This document shows, piece by piece, positions 7,783 to 17,415 of a stretch of 64,000 bases of DNA. The notes under the pieces are model-generated. The model made no database searches and was not told the origin of the DNA. It worked only from the letters and a program-made list of their open reading frames with translations. The DNA is from Deltaproteobacteria bacterium (GTDB lineage Bacteria > Myxococcota_C > UBA6777). How positions within the stretch are numbered: the first letter of the stretch is position 1; each line of letters opens with the position of its first letter. The translations under genes were made by a program, and so were the position numbers. The stretch lies in the NCBI GenBank assembly GCA_002731275.1, contig PCBK01000174.1:1-64000 (forward strand), written 5' to 3'.

Positions 7783-10677
7783 ATGAAATCGAACAACACT
7801 CCCACAACTCGATGGTCTTTTGCCAGCCAACTGTTCGTATGGCTCATGCTCGTCAGCGTGAGCCTCACAGGCTGCCAAAGCGTCGACTTGCCACAAGACA
7901 CAAACACCCCTTCATCGACGATACAAGACAACACAACTCTCCCTGCGCGTCCTCGCTCATTCTCGCTCCAAGGCGCGATCGGCTCAAGCAAACAACAACC
8001 AATGCTCCCTGCTGCCTTGCGCGCAAAAATGCTACAAGACATTCAAAACAAAGCCACTGTTCAGTACACGATCCAGTCACCAACGCTGGCATCTACGACA
8101 GCTTACGTGGCACACAACCCATCACAACAACTCGCGTTGCGCTTTGGCGAACGTTCCTTATCCATGAGCAAAGAGAGCTGGTCGCTTGACCTGCAATTGT
8201 CAGCCATCGGACGCGGAGCGACACAACAAGCGACATCAGTACAAACGCGCACAGTGAAGCAAAACCGTGTCACATACACTCGACGCCTTGGAAGCCAAAG
8301 TATTCAAGAGTGGTATGTCAACGGTCCTTTGGGTGTTGAGCAAGGGTTCACCCTCCCCAAACGTCCATTTGCAGAGCAGCAAGGTCAGCTGACATTCCAT
8401 ATGAAGCTACGAAGTGACCTGACAGCCTCCTGGCACGTCAAAGGAAAAAGCATCGTGCTGCGCAACAAAGCAGGCAAGGCAGTCCTTTATTACCAGGAGC
8501 TGTTTGCAAAAGACGCCAAAGGCCAAACCATCCCATCGACGATGAAGCTCTCAGGCCAAACCATCACACTCGCCTTACAAGATGAGGGCGCCCAATACCC
8601 CATTGAGATCGATCCCATCCTCTCTACAGAACAAAAGCTCCTTCCTACAGGGACCACTTCGAGCCCAGGCTTTGGTGGTGCACTCGCCATCTCAGGAAAC
8701 ACGATCGCAGTCGGTGCCGCTGGAGATACAGAGAAAGGCAATGAGGCCGGTGCTGTTTTCATTTACATTCAAAGCGGCGGTGTTTGGTCACTGCAACAAA
8801 AACTCTTCTCTTCGGACATCGCCGCAGGTGATCTCTTTGGACGCTCCATCGCGCTCAGTGGCGATACACTGATCGCAAGTTCGTACAAAGATGATGATAA
8901 CGGCGTTGAGTCTGGTTCAGTCTACGTCTTCACACGCAGCGGCAGCACCTGGACCCAACAGGCCAAGCTCACAGCAAGCGATGGCGCCGCTGATGACTGG
9001 TTTGGTTTCACCCTGGCTTACTCAGGAAACACCATTGTCATCTCCGCACCGCTCGCAGATGCCAGCGGCTCACAAGCAGGGGCTGCTTATGTCTTCACAG
9101 GGAGTGGTAGCAGCTGGACGCAACAAGCCAAACTCGTCGCAAGTGACGGCGCTGCTGACGATTACCTTGGATACGCCTGTGGAATCAGCGGTGACACCAT
9201 CGCACTCGGCGCATGGCTTGACGACGACAAAGGCGCAAACTCCGGCTCAGTCTACATCTTTACACGCAGCGGTAGTACTTGGACCCAGAGCACAAAACTC
9301 ACCGCGAGTGACGGCGTCGCAAACCATTGGTTTGGTGTGCGTATGGACCTGAAAGGAAACGATCTACTCGTCACAGCCTCTGGTGATAGTGAGAAAGGCG
9401 GAAATGCCGGTGCTGTATACGTATTCACAAATAACGGTGGTACCTGGACGCAACAAGCCAAGCTCACCGCAAGTGATGGTGCGTCCCTCGACTCCTTTGG
9501 TCGCCACGTCGCAATCGATGGAGATATCGCACTGATCGGTGCTTACTACGACGAAGGTGATGGTGGTGAGTACCGAATGGGTTCAGCTTATATTTTCACT
9601 CGTAGCGGCACCACATGGACACAAGTTGAAAAGCTTCGTCCAAGTGATGGGCAGACAGAACACCGTTATGGTCAATCCGTCGCAATTGATGGCGCAACAC
9701 TCGCAGTCGGCGCAGTCTTCGGTACACCACAAGGAAGCGACTACGGAAAAGTCTACCTTTACACCGACACCTGCACCAACACCACTCTGTCATCTGACAA
9801 ATCCTCTCCTCAACCTGCCTCAGGAACAGTCACATGGACTGCAAACGCCTCGTGTCTGAACAATGCAGAGTACAAATACTGGTACAAAGCTCCCGGCGCG
9901 ACGAGTTGGCAGCTCGCGCAAGATTGGGGCGCGAACACATACAACTGGGATATCTCTTCAGCTCTGACAGGTACTTACAGTTGGCAAGTCTGGTCTCGTC
10001 GGGTTGGAAGCACTGTCGATTATGAGTCAGCTTCGCCAGTCCAGACATTCGCAATCACAAGTGGACAAAGTGAATGCACCGATCCCACACTCTCCCCCTC
10101 TGTCGCAAGCCCTCAAACTGCAGGAACCACCATCACCTGGAACCTCAGCGCAAGCTGTACATTGGGCGGAACAGCAGAGTACAAGGTTTGGAGACGTTCA
10201 CCAGCCGGAACTTGGGAGGTCGCACAAGATTGGAACGCGAGCAACACGTACAACTGGGACACAACAGGCACGATCACAGGAACGTATGTCTTCCAAGTCT
10301 GGTCCCGCAGTCAGGGCAGCACGGCTACATTTGGTGGTACGTCAGAGTCTGCCTCATATGAAATCACAAATGGGACGAGCTTTTGTTCTTCTGTTGCGGC
10401 GTCCTTTAACCCAACCTCTCCGCAAACAGTCGGGACCAACGTCACCATCACAGGGAACGCGACTTGCTCTGGAAGTGGCACCGCACACTACAAATTCTGG
10501 CTACGTAACCCTGCTGGTAGCTGGACTCTCTTAAGAGATTGGAACGCAACCAGCACGTATAGCTGGGATACAACAGGCGCAACACCCGGCCTCTATGTTA
10601 TTCAAGTCTGGACGAGAGAGCAAAACAGCACCGCCGCCTACGAAAGCTATACGGTGGAAACCTACACCCTCCAGTGA
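7783..10677 (+). CDS. FG-GAP beta-propeller lipoprotein with three Ig-like domains
   Basis: A 964-aa exported lipoprotein. I use the ATG at 7783 (MKSNNTPTTRW), preceded by GGGAAG, because it gives a proper signal peptide ending in the lipobox LTGC; an upstream in-frame ATG at 7639 would bury it. Residues about 240-640 hold seven FG-GAP-type units with core FG-x-S-x-A-x-SGDT-I-x-G-A and ending SVYVFTRSGSTWTQQAKL, consistent with a seven-bladed propeller. The C-terminus has three related domains of about 90 residues, each with one Cys pair and ending in a YNWD...G-x-Y-x-WQVWSR pattern. No catalytic motif is seen; surface recognition is likely. Confidence 0.85.
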   Translation: MKSNNTPTTRWSFASQLFVWLMLVSVSLTGCQSVDLPQDTNTPSSTIQDNTTLPARPRSFSLQGAIGSSKQQPMLPAALRAKMLQDIQNKATVQYTIQSPTLASTTAYVAHNPSQQLALRFGERSLSMSKESWSLDLQLSAIGRGATQQATSVQTRTVKQNRVTYTRRLGSQSIQEWYVNGPLGVEQGFTLPKRPFAEQQGQLTFHMKLRSDLTASWHVKGKSIVLRNKAGKAVLYYQELFAKDAKGQTIPSTMKLSGQTITLALQDEGAQYPIEIDPILSTEQKLLPTGTTSSPGFGGALAISGNTIAVGAAGDTEKGNEAGAVFIYIQSGGVWSLQQKLFSSDIAAGDLFGRSIALSGDTLIASSYKDDDNGVESGSVYVFTRSGSTWTQQAKLTASDGAADDWFGFTLAYSGNTIVISAPLADASGSQAGAAYVFTGSGSSWTQQAKLVASDGAADDYLGYACGISGDTIALGAWLDDDKGANSGSVYIFTRSGSTWTQSTKLTASDGVANHWFGVRMDLKGNDLLVTASGDSEKGGNAGAVYVFTNNGGTWTQQAKLTASDGASLDSFGRHVAIDGDIALIGAYYDEGDGGEYRMGSAYIFTRSGTTWTQVEKLRPSDGQTEHRYGQSVAIDGATLAVGAVFGTPQGSDYGKVYLYTDTCTNTTLSSDKSSPQPASGTVTWTANASCLNNAEYKYWYKAPGATSWQLAQDWGANTYNWDISSALTGTYSWQVWSRRVGSTVDYESASPVQTFAITSGQSECTDPTLSPSVASPQTAGTTITWNLSASCTLGGTAEYKVWRRSPAGTWEVAQDWNASNTYNWDTTGTITGTYVFQVWSRSQGSTATFGGTSESASYEITNGTSFCSSVAASFNPTSPQTVGTNVTITGNATCSGSGTAHYKFWLRNPAGSWTLLRDWNATSTYSWDTTGATPGLYVIQVWTREQNSTAAYESYTVETYTLQ

Positions 10678-10732
10678 ACTTACTCGCCCCCCACCCACCC
10701 AACAACTCCAACATTTTCCCCTACCATGTATG

Positions 10733-10761
10733 TTGACGGCACCCAAAACAGGTGCTAGCCT
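10733..10761 (+). promoter_or_regulatory. Extended -10 promoter for the MopE/WD40 gene
   Basis: TTGACG, a 17-bp spacer, then TAGCCT preceded by TG at the extended -10 position (TGCTAGCCT). Transcription would start about 60 bases before the ATG at 10828. The -10 itself is only a 3/6 match; the spacing and TG motif carry the call. Confidence 0.4.
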
Positions 10762-10827
10762 GATCGATGAATGCACAACAATATCTACGACTTCCTCCTC
10801 AACTCTCTTGTCGACAAGAGGAGCAAC

Positions 10828-12516
10828 ATGTTCTCGCACTATATCAAGCATGCGCTCCTTTTGACTTTTGCTCTTCCTCTATGGACACTTATGTCATGGA
10901 GTTGCCTACCTCTCGGCCAAACCTGCCAGGATAAGCTCTGCTGGATCACACAAAAAAAAACATGCCAGACAGACGCAGATTGTTGCTGTCGACAACGCTG
11001 CTCTTTTGGATGCTGCCTCCCCAAGAACGCAGAAGGACAGGCGACAGGCATATGCCCACAACCAGATGGCGGTACAAACGAACGTCAAACTTGCATCACC
11101 GGGCAAACCAGAGTTTGCTATCCAAATCCACAGCAACCCATCAGAGGACTCTGCAGAAATGGTGTGCAACACTGCTTGGACGATGGCTCGTGGGGAGCGT
11201 GTGAAGGCTATATCCAACCACAAGACGAAGAGTGCAATGGACACGATGACGATTGTAACGGAAATATCGACGACGGACTCAAAGACTGCACATGTCAGCC
11301 AGGTATCACACAGGCATGCAAAGGAGTATGTGGTGAGGGCACACAAACCTGTGGTGAAGACCAAAAATGGCAGCCCTGTCGTCTTGAGCTGACCATTAAG
11401 GCAGAAGAATGCAACGGAAAAGATGACGATTGTGACGGATTGATCGACGAGGAATTCAAAGAACAACGTCAAGAGTGCTCCATCTCAGAAGGATGCACAG
11501 GCGTTTACATCTGCCGCAACGCCTCCCTTGCCTGTCAAAGCACCACAAACCAACCAGAGAGCTGCAACGGAAAAGATGACAATTGCGATGGCAGCATCGA
11601 CAACACGGAGACCCTTTGCGCTCCTGAGATCGCCTGGAAGACCAACAAAAACAACCTTCAACGCATTGAACGAGTCCATCTCGCCAACAAAGCGACGACG
11701 GTACAATACACCATCAAAAACAACGATCCAGCAACGACACTTGCATATCGGCCTGATCGAAAACAACTCGCCTCAGGACAACGCTCTGGTACCATCTATT
11801 TGTGGCACATGTCACAGACCTCTTCAGCGACCACCTTGAGCGCACACAAAAACGATATCGTCAGGCTCCTTTATGCCAACAACAGTCAACGGCTGCTGTC
11901 CCTGGACAACACCGGGATGTTCGTCTTGTGGGATGTCACAAAAGGTGAACAGCTCACAACAGGACAACACACAAGGACGTCGGAGAATGACGTCGCGATC
12001 GCCCCAGATGGCCTTCACTTTTACGTACTCAATCGCGGTCTACTGGAGGTCTGGGACGATAAGGGAGGCAAAAAACAGCAGAACCTCAGAGACAACGCAC
12101 AAGGCATCGCGATCGACGCAAGTGGCCTTTATATTGGCATATTCAACACATCACAAACAGTGTCATTCTTCGACACAGCGTCGTACAACCAGCAGGCCAA
12201 AGCCGACGTCAACTGTATCCCCACTGCGATATGGGGCGTCCAACAAAAGGACACCTTCTTTGTGATCTGCCCTACACAGGTTGTCCGCATCCAACTCACC
12301 AAAGAAGACAACAAACTTAACACCTCAAACACATCCTGGAGACTCGATCGTATCGGCGAGTCATACTTCGGCATATCCTACGATGGCAAGAGACTGGGGC
12401 TCCTGCAAAAAAACCAGAACGAGTTGCACGTCTTTACCCTCGACACCCCCTCAACACTCAGACCCTCTGACGCGACAAAAATCGGCAACACACAGGTTTT
12501 CGCTTTGTCACCGTAG
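10828..12516 (+). CDS. Exported MopE-repeat protein with WD40-like propeller
   Basis: A 562-aa protein. The start at 10828 is set by AGGAG six bases upstream and gives a signal sequence (MFSHYIKHALLLTFALPLW); the ATG at 10771 lacks this. The region after the signal holds SWSC, a poor lipobox because of Trp at -2, so lipidation is uncertain. The N-terminal half is Cys-rich with MopE motifs (CNGHDDDCNGNIDDG, CNGKDDDCDGLIDEE, CNGKDDNCDGSIDN). From about residue 320 it carries WD40-like blades (LASGQRSGTIYLWHM, LLSLDNTGMFVLWDV). The arrangement mirrors the lipoprotein at 3204 but with a different propeller type. Function unknown. Confidence 0.8.
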   Translation: MFSHYIKHALLLTFALPLWTLMSWSCLPLGQTCQDKLCWITQKKTCQTDADCCCRQRCSFGCCLPKNAEGQATGICPQPDGGTNERQTCITGQTRVCYPNPQQPIRGLCRNGVQHCLDDGSWGACEGYIQPQDEECNGHDDDCNGNIDDGLKDCTCQPGITQACKGVCGEGTQTCGEDQKWQPCRLELTIKAEECNGKDDDCDGLIDEEFKEQRQECSISEGCTGVYICRNASLACQSTTNQPESCNGKDDNCDGSIDNTETLCAPEIAWKTNKNNLQRIERVHLANKATTVQYTIKNNDPATTLAYRPDRKQLASGQRSGTIYLWHMSQTSSATTLSAHKNDIVRLLYANNSQRLLSLDNTGMFVLWDVTKGEQLTTGQHTRTSENDVAIAPDGLHFYVLNRGLLEVWDDKGGKKQQNLRDNAQGIAIDASGLYIGIFNTSQTVSFFDTASYNQQAKADVNCIPTAIWGVQQKDTFFVICPTQVVRIQLTKEDNKLNTSNTSWRLDRIGESYFGISYDGKRLGLLQKNQNELHVFTLDTPSTLRPSDATKIGNTQVFALSP

Positions 12517-12707
12517 GGCCACTTTCATGTTCGTGTGGGTTGACATTTTTGACAATCTCTTGCATCCTTTCGTGAAAAAAGCGAGCAAACAAAGCCCGGA
12601 AATGCTTTGCCTTTTTTGCCTTTTCGTGGAAAGACTGGACAACAGGTACATCTTTTATTACATTCGGGTGCACGTTTTTTCAAAAAGTGAATGATTTGAG
12701 GAAGAAT

Positions 12708-14585
12708 ATGTCAGTGTGCCCTGCTTGCCAGCAAGAAACAGATACGGGCAGCCCATTTTGTATGAGTTGTGGCGCCTCCTTACAACAAGAGCAAGCACAA
12801 CCCCACACAGACCCTCTTGTTGGGAGCGTCATCGACGAAAAGTACAGACTCAAACAGCCCCTTCGCTCAGGTGGGATGGGACAAATTTATCTCGCTCAAC
12901 ACCTGATCTTCGACGAGTTACATGCGCTGAAAGTCATCCACTCACAAGCTGCAGGCGCCGAAGAAGCCGCACAACGCTTCCTGGTAGAAGCCAACCTCAC
13001 CCGTAAAGCATCCCAACGCTCCGATCATATCGTCTATATTCACGATTTTGGACATGATCCCAAAGTGGGTCACTACATCGCGATGGAGTATCTCAAAGGA
13101 CACTCTCTCTCTATGGCACTAAAGCCAGGATATGAACCACCTTTACGATTTGATCACATCCTTGGCATCATGGTCCAACTTTGCGACGCGATCCAAATCG
13201 CCCACGATCTTGGCATCATCCACCGCGATCTCAAACCATCCAACATCTTCCTCGTCGAGAAACACGGAGATCCTCACTTCGTCAAAGTGCTGGACTTTGG
13301 TGTCGCGCGCGCCAACGAGCAACTGATCGCGAACTATGAAACCATCGGAGGACTCGTTGGAACCCCCAACTACATGGCACCTGAGCAGATCCTCGCAGAG
13401 GACGAACGCAGAGAGAGAGGCTGGGAATTTGATGGTAGGGTCGATGTATACGCAACAGGTATCATGCTCTATAAGGCGCTCACAGGGCGCACACCGTTTC
13501 GCAAAAAAGGACGTGGACGTTCGTCATATTGGGAAGTCTGGCGCAAGCATTTAGAAGAAATGCCTGTCCCTCCACATGAATATAGACCGGATAAGGAGAT
13601 CCCGCCGTGGCTCTCGGAGGTCGTGCTAAAAGCCCTCGCCAAAGATCCTGCAGAACGTTATGCCACGATGAGGGAGTTTGGCGAAGTCCTGAAGGCAGCG
13701 AAACAAAGACTCCAACAACAACACCCACAGCTCGCGCTTGGCCCACTTCCGCAAGATCCTGGAACAGGCTCCTTCACAGGGGCGTCTTCGGTCTCTTTAC
13801 AGACCTCTTCTGTCCAGGAAAACATGCCCCTTTACCAACATCAAACACCTCCTCCCACACCCTCACCTGGTGGTGTCATGTTGGGTCAGCTTGATGAAGA
13901 CTCGCCTTCCCATGTGACCCCCTCACCTTTCCATGCAGGCGCGCTCTCCTCATTCGATGGCATACCAGCTCCACCTTCTTACACTCCATCCACACAACAA
14001 ACAACCGATGAGCCAACGCTCCCGAAAAAAAAGCGCTCATTCCTGTTTGTCTTCTTGCTCAGCCTGGGGGTCACATTGATTATCGGGTTGGTAGTCGTCT
14101 ACATGATGCGTCCCAAGGAGCTGATATACCCAGAGGATATGGTCCAAAAGGCGACCCCCTTGCCCAGACGACACACAAAAAAGGTCACCATCACAAAGCC
14201 TCTCAAGAGACTCGTTACGGCACCAAAACGACGGGTATATACCATCCCACCTCCACCGCGCCAACGCAAACAGCCGATCAAACGACGCAAAAGAAGAAGG
14301 CTCTATGGTTGCCCCTTCAAATCAGGTCATAAAGCGTACAAACTGCGCTCTTTGGAGCTTCCGCTACGAGACATTGTGATCCTCGCCGACGGAAAAACGC
14401 TCACAGTCGACGCAAAAAAATGTATCCAGGTCCCCAAACAGTCGAACAGAATATCACTCAGTTACCGACCGGATACCACCGAATATTACCCATGTATCAT
14501 CCCACTCAAGAGCAAAAAAAGACGTTTGACGTTCAAGTTGATCGACACAAACGAATTGCTCTCCAAAAAAGACTGCTCCAAGTGA
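12708..14585 (+). CDS. Zinc-ribbon Ser/Thr protein kinase, membrane anchored
   Basis: A 625-aa Hanks-type kinase. The start at 12708 is chosen for GAGGAAG upstream. Residues 4-21 form a zinc ribbon (CPAC and CMSC). The kinase domain spans about 46-310 with the P-loop RSGGMGQIY, catalytic Lys75 in HALKVI, HRDLKPSN (Asp174), DFG (Asp196) and the GTPNYMAPEQ activation-segment end. A Pro/Ser-rich linker leads to one membrane helix (FLFVFLLSLGVTLIIGLVVV) and a very basic extracytoplasmic tail (KRRKRRR) with a Cys pair. The topology is cytosolic kinase, outside sensor. The last four bases overlap the next gene (GTGA), so the PEGA protein is probably its functional partner. Confidence 0.93.
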   Translation: MSVCPACQQETDTGSPFCMSCGASLQQEQAQPHTDPLVGSVIDEKYRLKQPLRSGGMGQIYLAQHLIFDELHALKVIHSQAAGAEEAAQRFLVEANLTRKASQRSDHIVYIHDFGHDPKVGHYIAMEYLKGHSLSMALKPGYEPPLRFDHILGIMVQLCDAIQIAHDLGIIHRDLKPSNIFLVEKHGDPHFVKVLDFGVARANEQLIANYETIGGLVGTPNYMAPEQILAEDERRERGWEFDGRVDVYATGIMLYKALTGRTPFRKKGRGRSSYWEVWRKHLEEMPVPPHEYRPDKEIPPWLSEVVLKALAKDPAERYATMREFGEVLKAAKQRLQQQHPQLALGPLPQDPGTGSFTGASSVSLQTSSVQENMPLYQHQTPPPTPSPGGVMLGQLDEDSPSHVTPSPFHAGALSSFDGIPAPPSYTPSTQQTTDEPTLPKKKRSFLFVFLLSLGVTLIIGLVVVYMMRPKELIYPEDMVQKATPLPRRHTKKVTITKPLKRLVTAPKRRVYTIPPPPRQRKQPIKRRKRRRLYGCPFKSGHKAYKLRSLELPLRDIVILADGKTLTVDAKKCIQVPKQSNRISLSYRPDTTEYYPCIIPLKSKKRRLTFKLIDTNELLSKKDCSK

Positions 14586-15544
14586 CACACATCACCACCC
14601 AAAGCACTCTGCTCGTCTGTTTCCTACTCTCAACGGGATTATGTTTGTACCCAAGAGACGCACAAGCAAACCAGTGGGACGCAAGGCGAAGAAAATGTCG
14701 AAAGCTGTTCAAGAAAAACCAGTATCTTCGCGCGGTCTCCTGTTTTCGCTCCTTGTACAGAAAGAGCAAACAACCACAAGATCTCCTCAACATCGCACAA
14801 TCCTACCGTATCGCCGCACGCAACCAGATCTCGCCGCTACACGCACTCACCATGAGAAAGAGAGCCATCCGATTGCTCAGACGATACCAATGGTTGGTGC
14901 GAAAGAAACCGATTGAATCCAATTTTGCCCGGCAAATGCGCCGGCGACTGCGACGAAAAGTCCTGCGCACCCAACGCATCGGTTACGCCCCTCTCCTCGT
15001 AAGCTCCAGCCCAAGTAACGCGTCCTACATCCTGCGCAACGAGAAACTGGTCCTTCGTGGTGTCACCCCCCTCTACCAAGACGTCCCACCAGGCATCTAC
15101 ACACTCACCATCACACACAAAGGATACCACCCCTACAAAGTCCGCTTGATCATGAACAGCGATGTCCCCCTCTCCCTACATTACAAGATGATCCCTCTCA
15201 GCGAAGCACCCCCCCGCTCCAACACAGCGACCAATCAAGCAGGCTCTGTTAACACGAACCTCGTAGACGCCCAAAACAAACGCATCCCCCCAAAACCACA
15301 AGCTCCCCCAACGGTTCCGCTCGCGCTCATCGGCGGCTCAACAGCCCTGCTCGCGACAGGTGTCGTCGTCCTCAGCCTCGCTGCGGTCAATACAAACACC
15401 ATCAAAAACAGCCAGGACGCCAACACCGCTTCACAGGCTTACAACGATTTGAGTGTCCAGCTTCCCGTTGGTATCGTACTCGTCTCTGTTGGCGTCGTCG
15501 GCAACGTCGTAGCAGGCGTTCTCCTGCTCTCCCCTCCCAAGTAA
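14582..15544 (+). CDS. Exported PEGA-domain protein coupled to the kinase
   Basis: A 320-aa protein. I place the start at the GTG at 14582, whose GTGA overlaps the kinase stop codon, because it yields a good signal peptide (TTQSTLLVCFLLSTGLCLYP...AQA). No strong ribosome binding site is visible, which fits translational coupling. Residues about 30-90 look TPR-like (FKKNQYLRAVSCFRSLYRKS). A PEGA domain follows (SSPSNASYILRNEKLVLRG, TPLYQDVPPGIYTLTITHKG). The C-terminus has two hydrophobic helices (PLALIGGSTALLATGVVVLS; GIVLVSVGVVGNVVAGVLLL), so it is probably anchored in the membrane with the PEGA part outside. Kinase and PEGA pairs are common in Myxococcota. Confidence 0.85.
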   Translation: MTHITTQSTLLVCFLLSTGLCLYPRDAQANQWDARRRKCRKLFKKNQYLRAVSCFRSLYRKSKQPQDLLNIAQSYRIAARNQISPLHALTMRKRAIRLLRRYQWLVRKKPIESNFARQMRRRLRRKVLRTQRIGYAPLLVSSSPSNASYILRNEKLVLRGVTPLYQDVPPGIYTLTITHKGYHPYKVRLIMNSDVPLSLHYKMIPLSEAPPRSNTATNQAGSVNTNLVDAQNKRIPPKPQAPPTVPLALIGGSTALLATGVVVLSLAAVNTNTIKNSQDANTASQAYNDLSVQLPVGIVLVSVGVVGNVVAGVLLLSPPK

Positions 15545-15596
15545 GGCCACAGAGACCCGTCCAAGTGGAAGGAGTAAGTCAAACCCCGAAGAGGCC

Positions 15597-15624
15597 TTGC
15601 GTCCAGATATAGGCATGATATGCT
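15597..15624 (+). promoter_or_regulatory. Weak extended -10 promoter
   Basis: TTGCGT, a 16-bp spacer, then TATGCT with TG at the extended -10 position (TGATATGCT). It lies 39 bases before the start of the EEP-family gene at 15663 and would give a short leader. Confidence 0.35.
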
Positions 15625-15662
15625 CTCTTCCTGCGCAATCATCACAGAGAGGAGTTGTCCTT

Positions 15663-16637
15663 ATGCCTTTACGATCAAAAATGTGGATGTCTTTATGCAC
15701 ATCCTGCCTCATCATCTTTGGCTCATCATCCTCCTCGTACAGTACTGTATCCAAAAAGAAACTCTCCACCACTGTTCATCAAGTCCAACCGCTCCCGACC
15801 CAAAAAAAGCACACCTACCTGCGCGTCATGACCCTCAACATCGCACATGGCGGCAACAATTTTATGGGCTTGCCACCTTTCTTACGTGGCGCACAAGGCA
15901 TACGCACAAATCTTCAACAAACAGCTGCTGTTCTCAAGCGAGAACGTCCTGACGTGGTAGGATTGCAAGAGGCTGACGCGTCCTCCTGGTGGAGTGGACA
16001 ATTTCACCATGTGCACTACCTTGCCAAGCGCGCGGGATACCCATTTAGCGTTCACGGCATCCACGTCAAAGACAAAGGGAAGGCCTACGGAACGGCGCTC
16101 CTATCACGCTCACAGCCCAAACACGCGCGTTCACATATCTTCAACGGCGCGACCTTATTCCCAAAGGGCTTTGTGATCGCGAGCGTCCCGTGGCCAGGAC
16201 TTCCCAAAAAGCGCGTGGACATCATCTCCTTGCACTTACATCCGACGAGCAGAGCCACACAACGAGCCCAAGTGTTGGCGCTGATTCGCTTTGTGCTCAA
16301 ACGCAAACGACCCCATATCATCGTAGGGGACTTCAATTGTCAGTGGTACGGTAAACAATCCCCTCTACGACTCCTCAAACAAAAACTGGGACTCCACACC
16401 TATCGTCCGTTCAACCCCTACTACAACACACATCGAACGTCGAACAAACGCATCGATTGGATCTTTGTCCCCAAGATCTTCGTGATCCGCAATTATAGAG
16501 TCCTCAAGGATCAGGTCTCCGATCATTACCCTGTCGTCGCGGATATTTACTGGAAACGCTGGGCGCCTCCTCCGAAGAAACCCACAAGCGCTCCCACTTC
16601 CCATCCCTCCAAGCTCTACCACGCCCCACCACTCTAA
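15663..16637 (+). CDS. Endonuclease/exonuclease/phosphatase-family protein, exported
   Basis: A 324-aa protein of the EEP fold, which covers DNase I-like nucleases, sphingomyelinases and inositol phosphatases. Active-site signatures are in order: TLNIAHG, GLQEAD (metal-binding Glu), ISLHLHP, VGDFNC and SDHYPVV (catalytic Asp-His). The start at 15663 follows AGAGGAG. The N-terminus (MPLRSKMWMSLCTSCLIIFGSSSSS) resembles a signal sequence, so secretion or envelope location is likely. The C-terminus is a Pro/Ser-rich tail. Substrate cannot be told from the sequence. It ends 12 bp from the convergent hydrolase gene. Confidence 0.85.
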   Translation: MPLRSKMWMSLCTSCLIIFGSSSSSYSTVSKKKLSTTVHQVQPLPTQKKHTYLRVMTLNIAHGGNNFMGLPPFLRGAQGIRTNLQQTAAVLKRERPDVVGLQEADASSWWSGQFHHVHYLAKRAGYPFSVHGIHVKDKGKAYGTALLSRSQPKHARSHIFNGATLFPKGFVIASVPWPGLPKKRVDIISLHLHPTSRATQRAQVLALIRFVLKRKRPHIIVGDFNCQWYGKQSPLRLLKQKLGLHTYRPFNPYYNTHRTSNKRIDWIFVPKIFVIRNYRVLKDQVSDHYPVVADIYWKRWAPPPKKPTSAPTSHPSKLYHAPPL

Positions 16638-16649
16638 ATGAAGTAAGGC

Positions 16650-17285
16650 TTAATCCAATGCAATCAATCCCGCCAAAAACGCATCGATCTTCTCCACACC
16701 ATCCTGCCAATTTTGTTGTTCCGTACGTCCCGAGGATTTACGAGGCTTGAGGCTGTGATCACCGTCAGGAGACCAATACATCTCAATACGCGAAGACAAC
16801 GTATACGCCTTCACCTCATCACGTGTACCAAAGGGGTCACGCTCTCCCTGCACAAACAGCGCTGGTGTTTGCAATCCGACCAAGTGCTCTGTCCGCAACT
16901 TTTCAGGTTTTCCGGGAGGATGGAATGGGTATCCTAGACAGATAAGCCCTGCGACATCAAGTTCATCAGCGAGCATACTCGCATAGCGTCCACCCATCGA
17001 CTTCCCTCCCAAGACCAAGGGAGTCTTTCGCCCGACAAGCTCGACCACATCACGCCACTCTTGGGACAACTTCTTTTGCCCAGAAGGTCCTCTTTTCTTT
17101 CCATCAATACGCCTTTTGGCCATATAAGAGAACTCAAAGCGCACGACCCGCCATCCCTTCTCAGCGAGCCCTTCGGCAAATGTCGTCATAAAAGGTGTAT
17201 CCATCGGTGCCCCAGCACCATGAGCGAGAATACATGTAAGCGACGCATCATCGGGACCATTTATCAATAACTCTTCGTGTATCAA
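16650..17285 (-). CDS. Alpha/beta hydrolase of the TEX30/KANSL3 type
   Basis: A 211-aa cytosolic hydrolase. The start is a TTG at 17285: AGGAG lies seven bases upstream (AGGAGAAACACATTG), while the upstream in-frame ATG at 17357 has no such site and would add residues unlike the family. Motifs are the oxyanion loop LAHGAGAPMD, the nucleophile elbow GGKSMGGRYAS (Ser), the acid in VQGERDPFG and the catalytic His in SPDGDHSLKP. This matches small dienelactone-hydrolase-like proteins of the TEX30/KANSL3 group, whose substrates are mostly unknown. Confidence 0.88.
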   Translation of the reverse strand: MIHEELLINGPDDASLTCILAHGAGAPMDTPFMTTFAEGLAEKGWRVVRFEFSYMAKRRIDGKKRGPSGQKKLSQEWRDVVELVGRKTPLVLGGKSMGGRYASMLADELDVAGLICLGYPFHPPGKPEKLRTEHLVGLQTPALFVQGERDPFGTRDEVKAYTLSSRIEMYWSPDGDHSLKPRKSSGRTEQQNWQDGVEKIDAFLAGLIALD

Positions 17286-17415
17286 TGTGTTTCTCCTGTG
17301 TACATGATCGATGCGGAGGATATAACACAGGTCAAGAGGAGATGCACCAGATGACAAAGATCGTGTATACTATGTCCCACAAAGAAACCGACATACACAA
17401 AAAGGGAGGAGAAGT

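Noticed and set aside
12540..12568. TTGACA upstream of the kinase as a promoter
   Set aside because: Two overlapping TTGACA motifs exist, but each has a poor -10 at the right distance.
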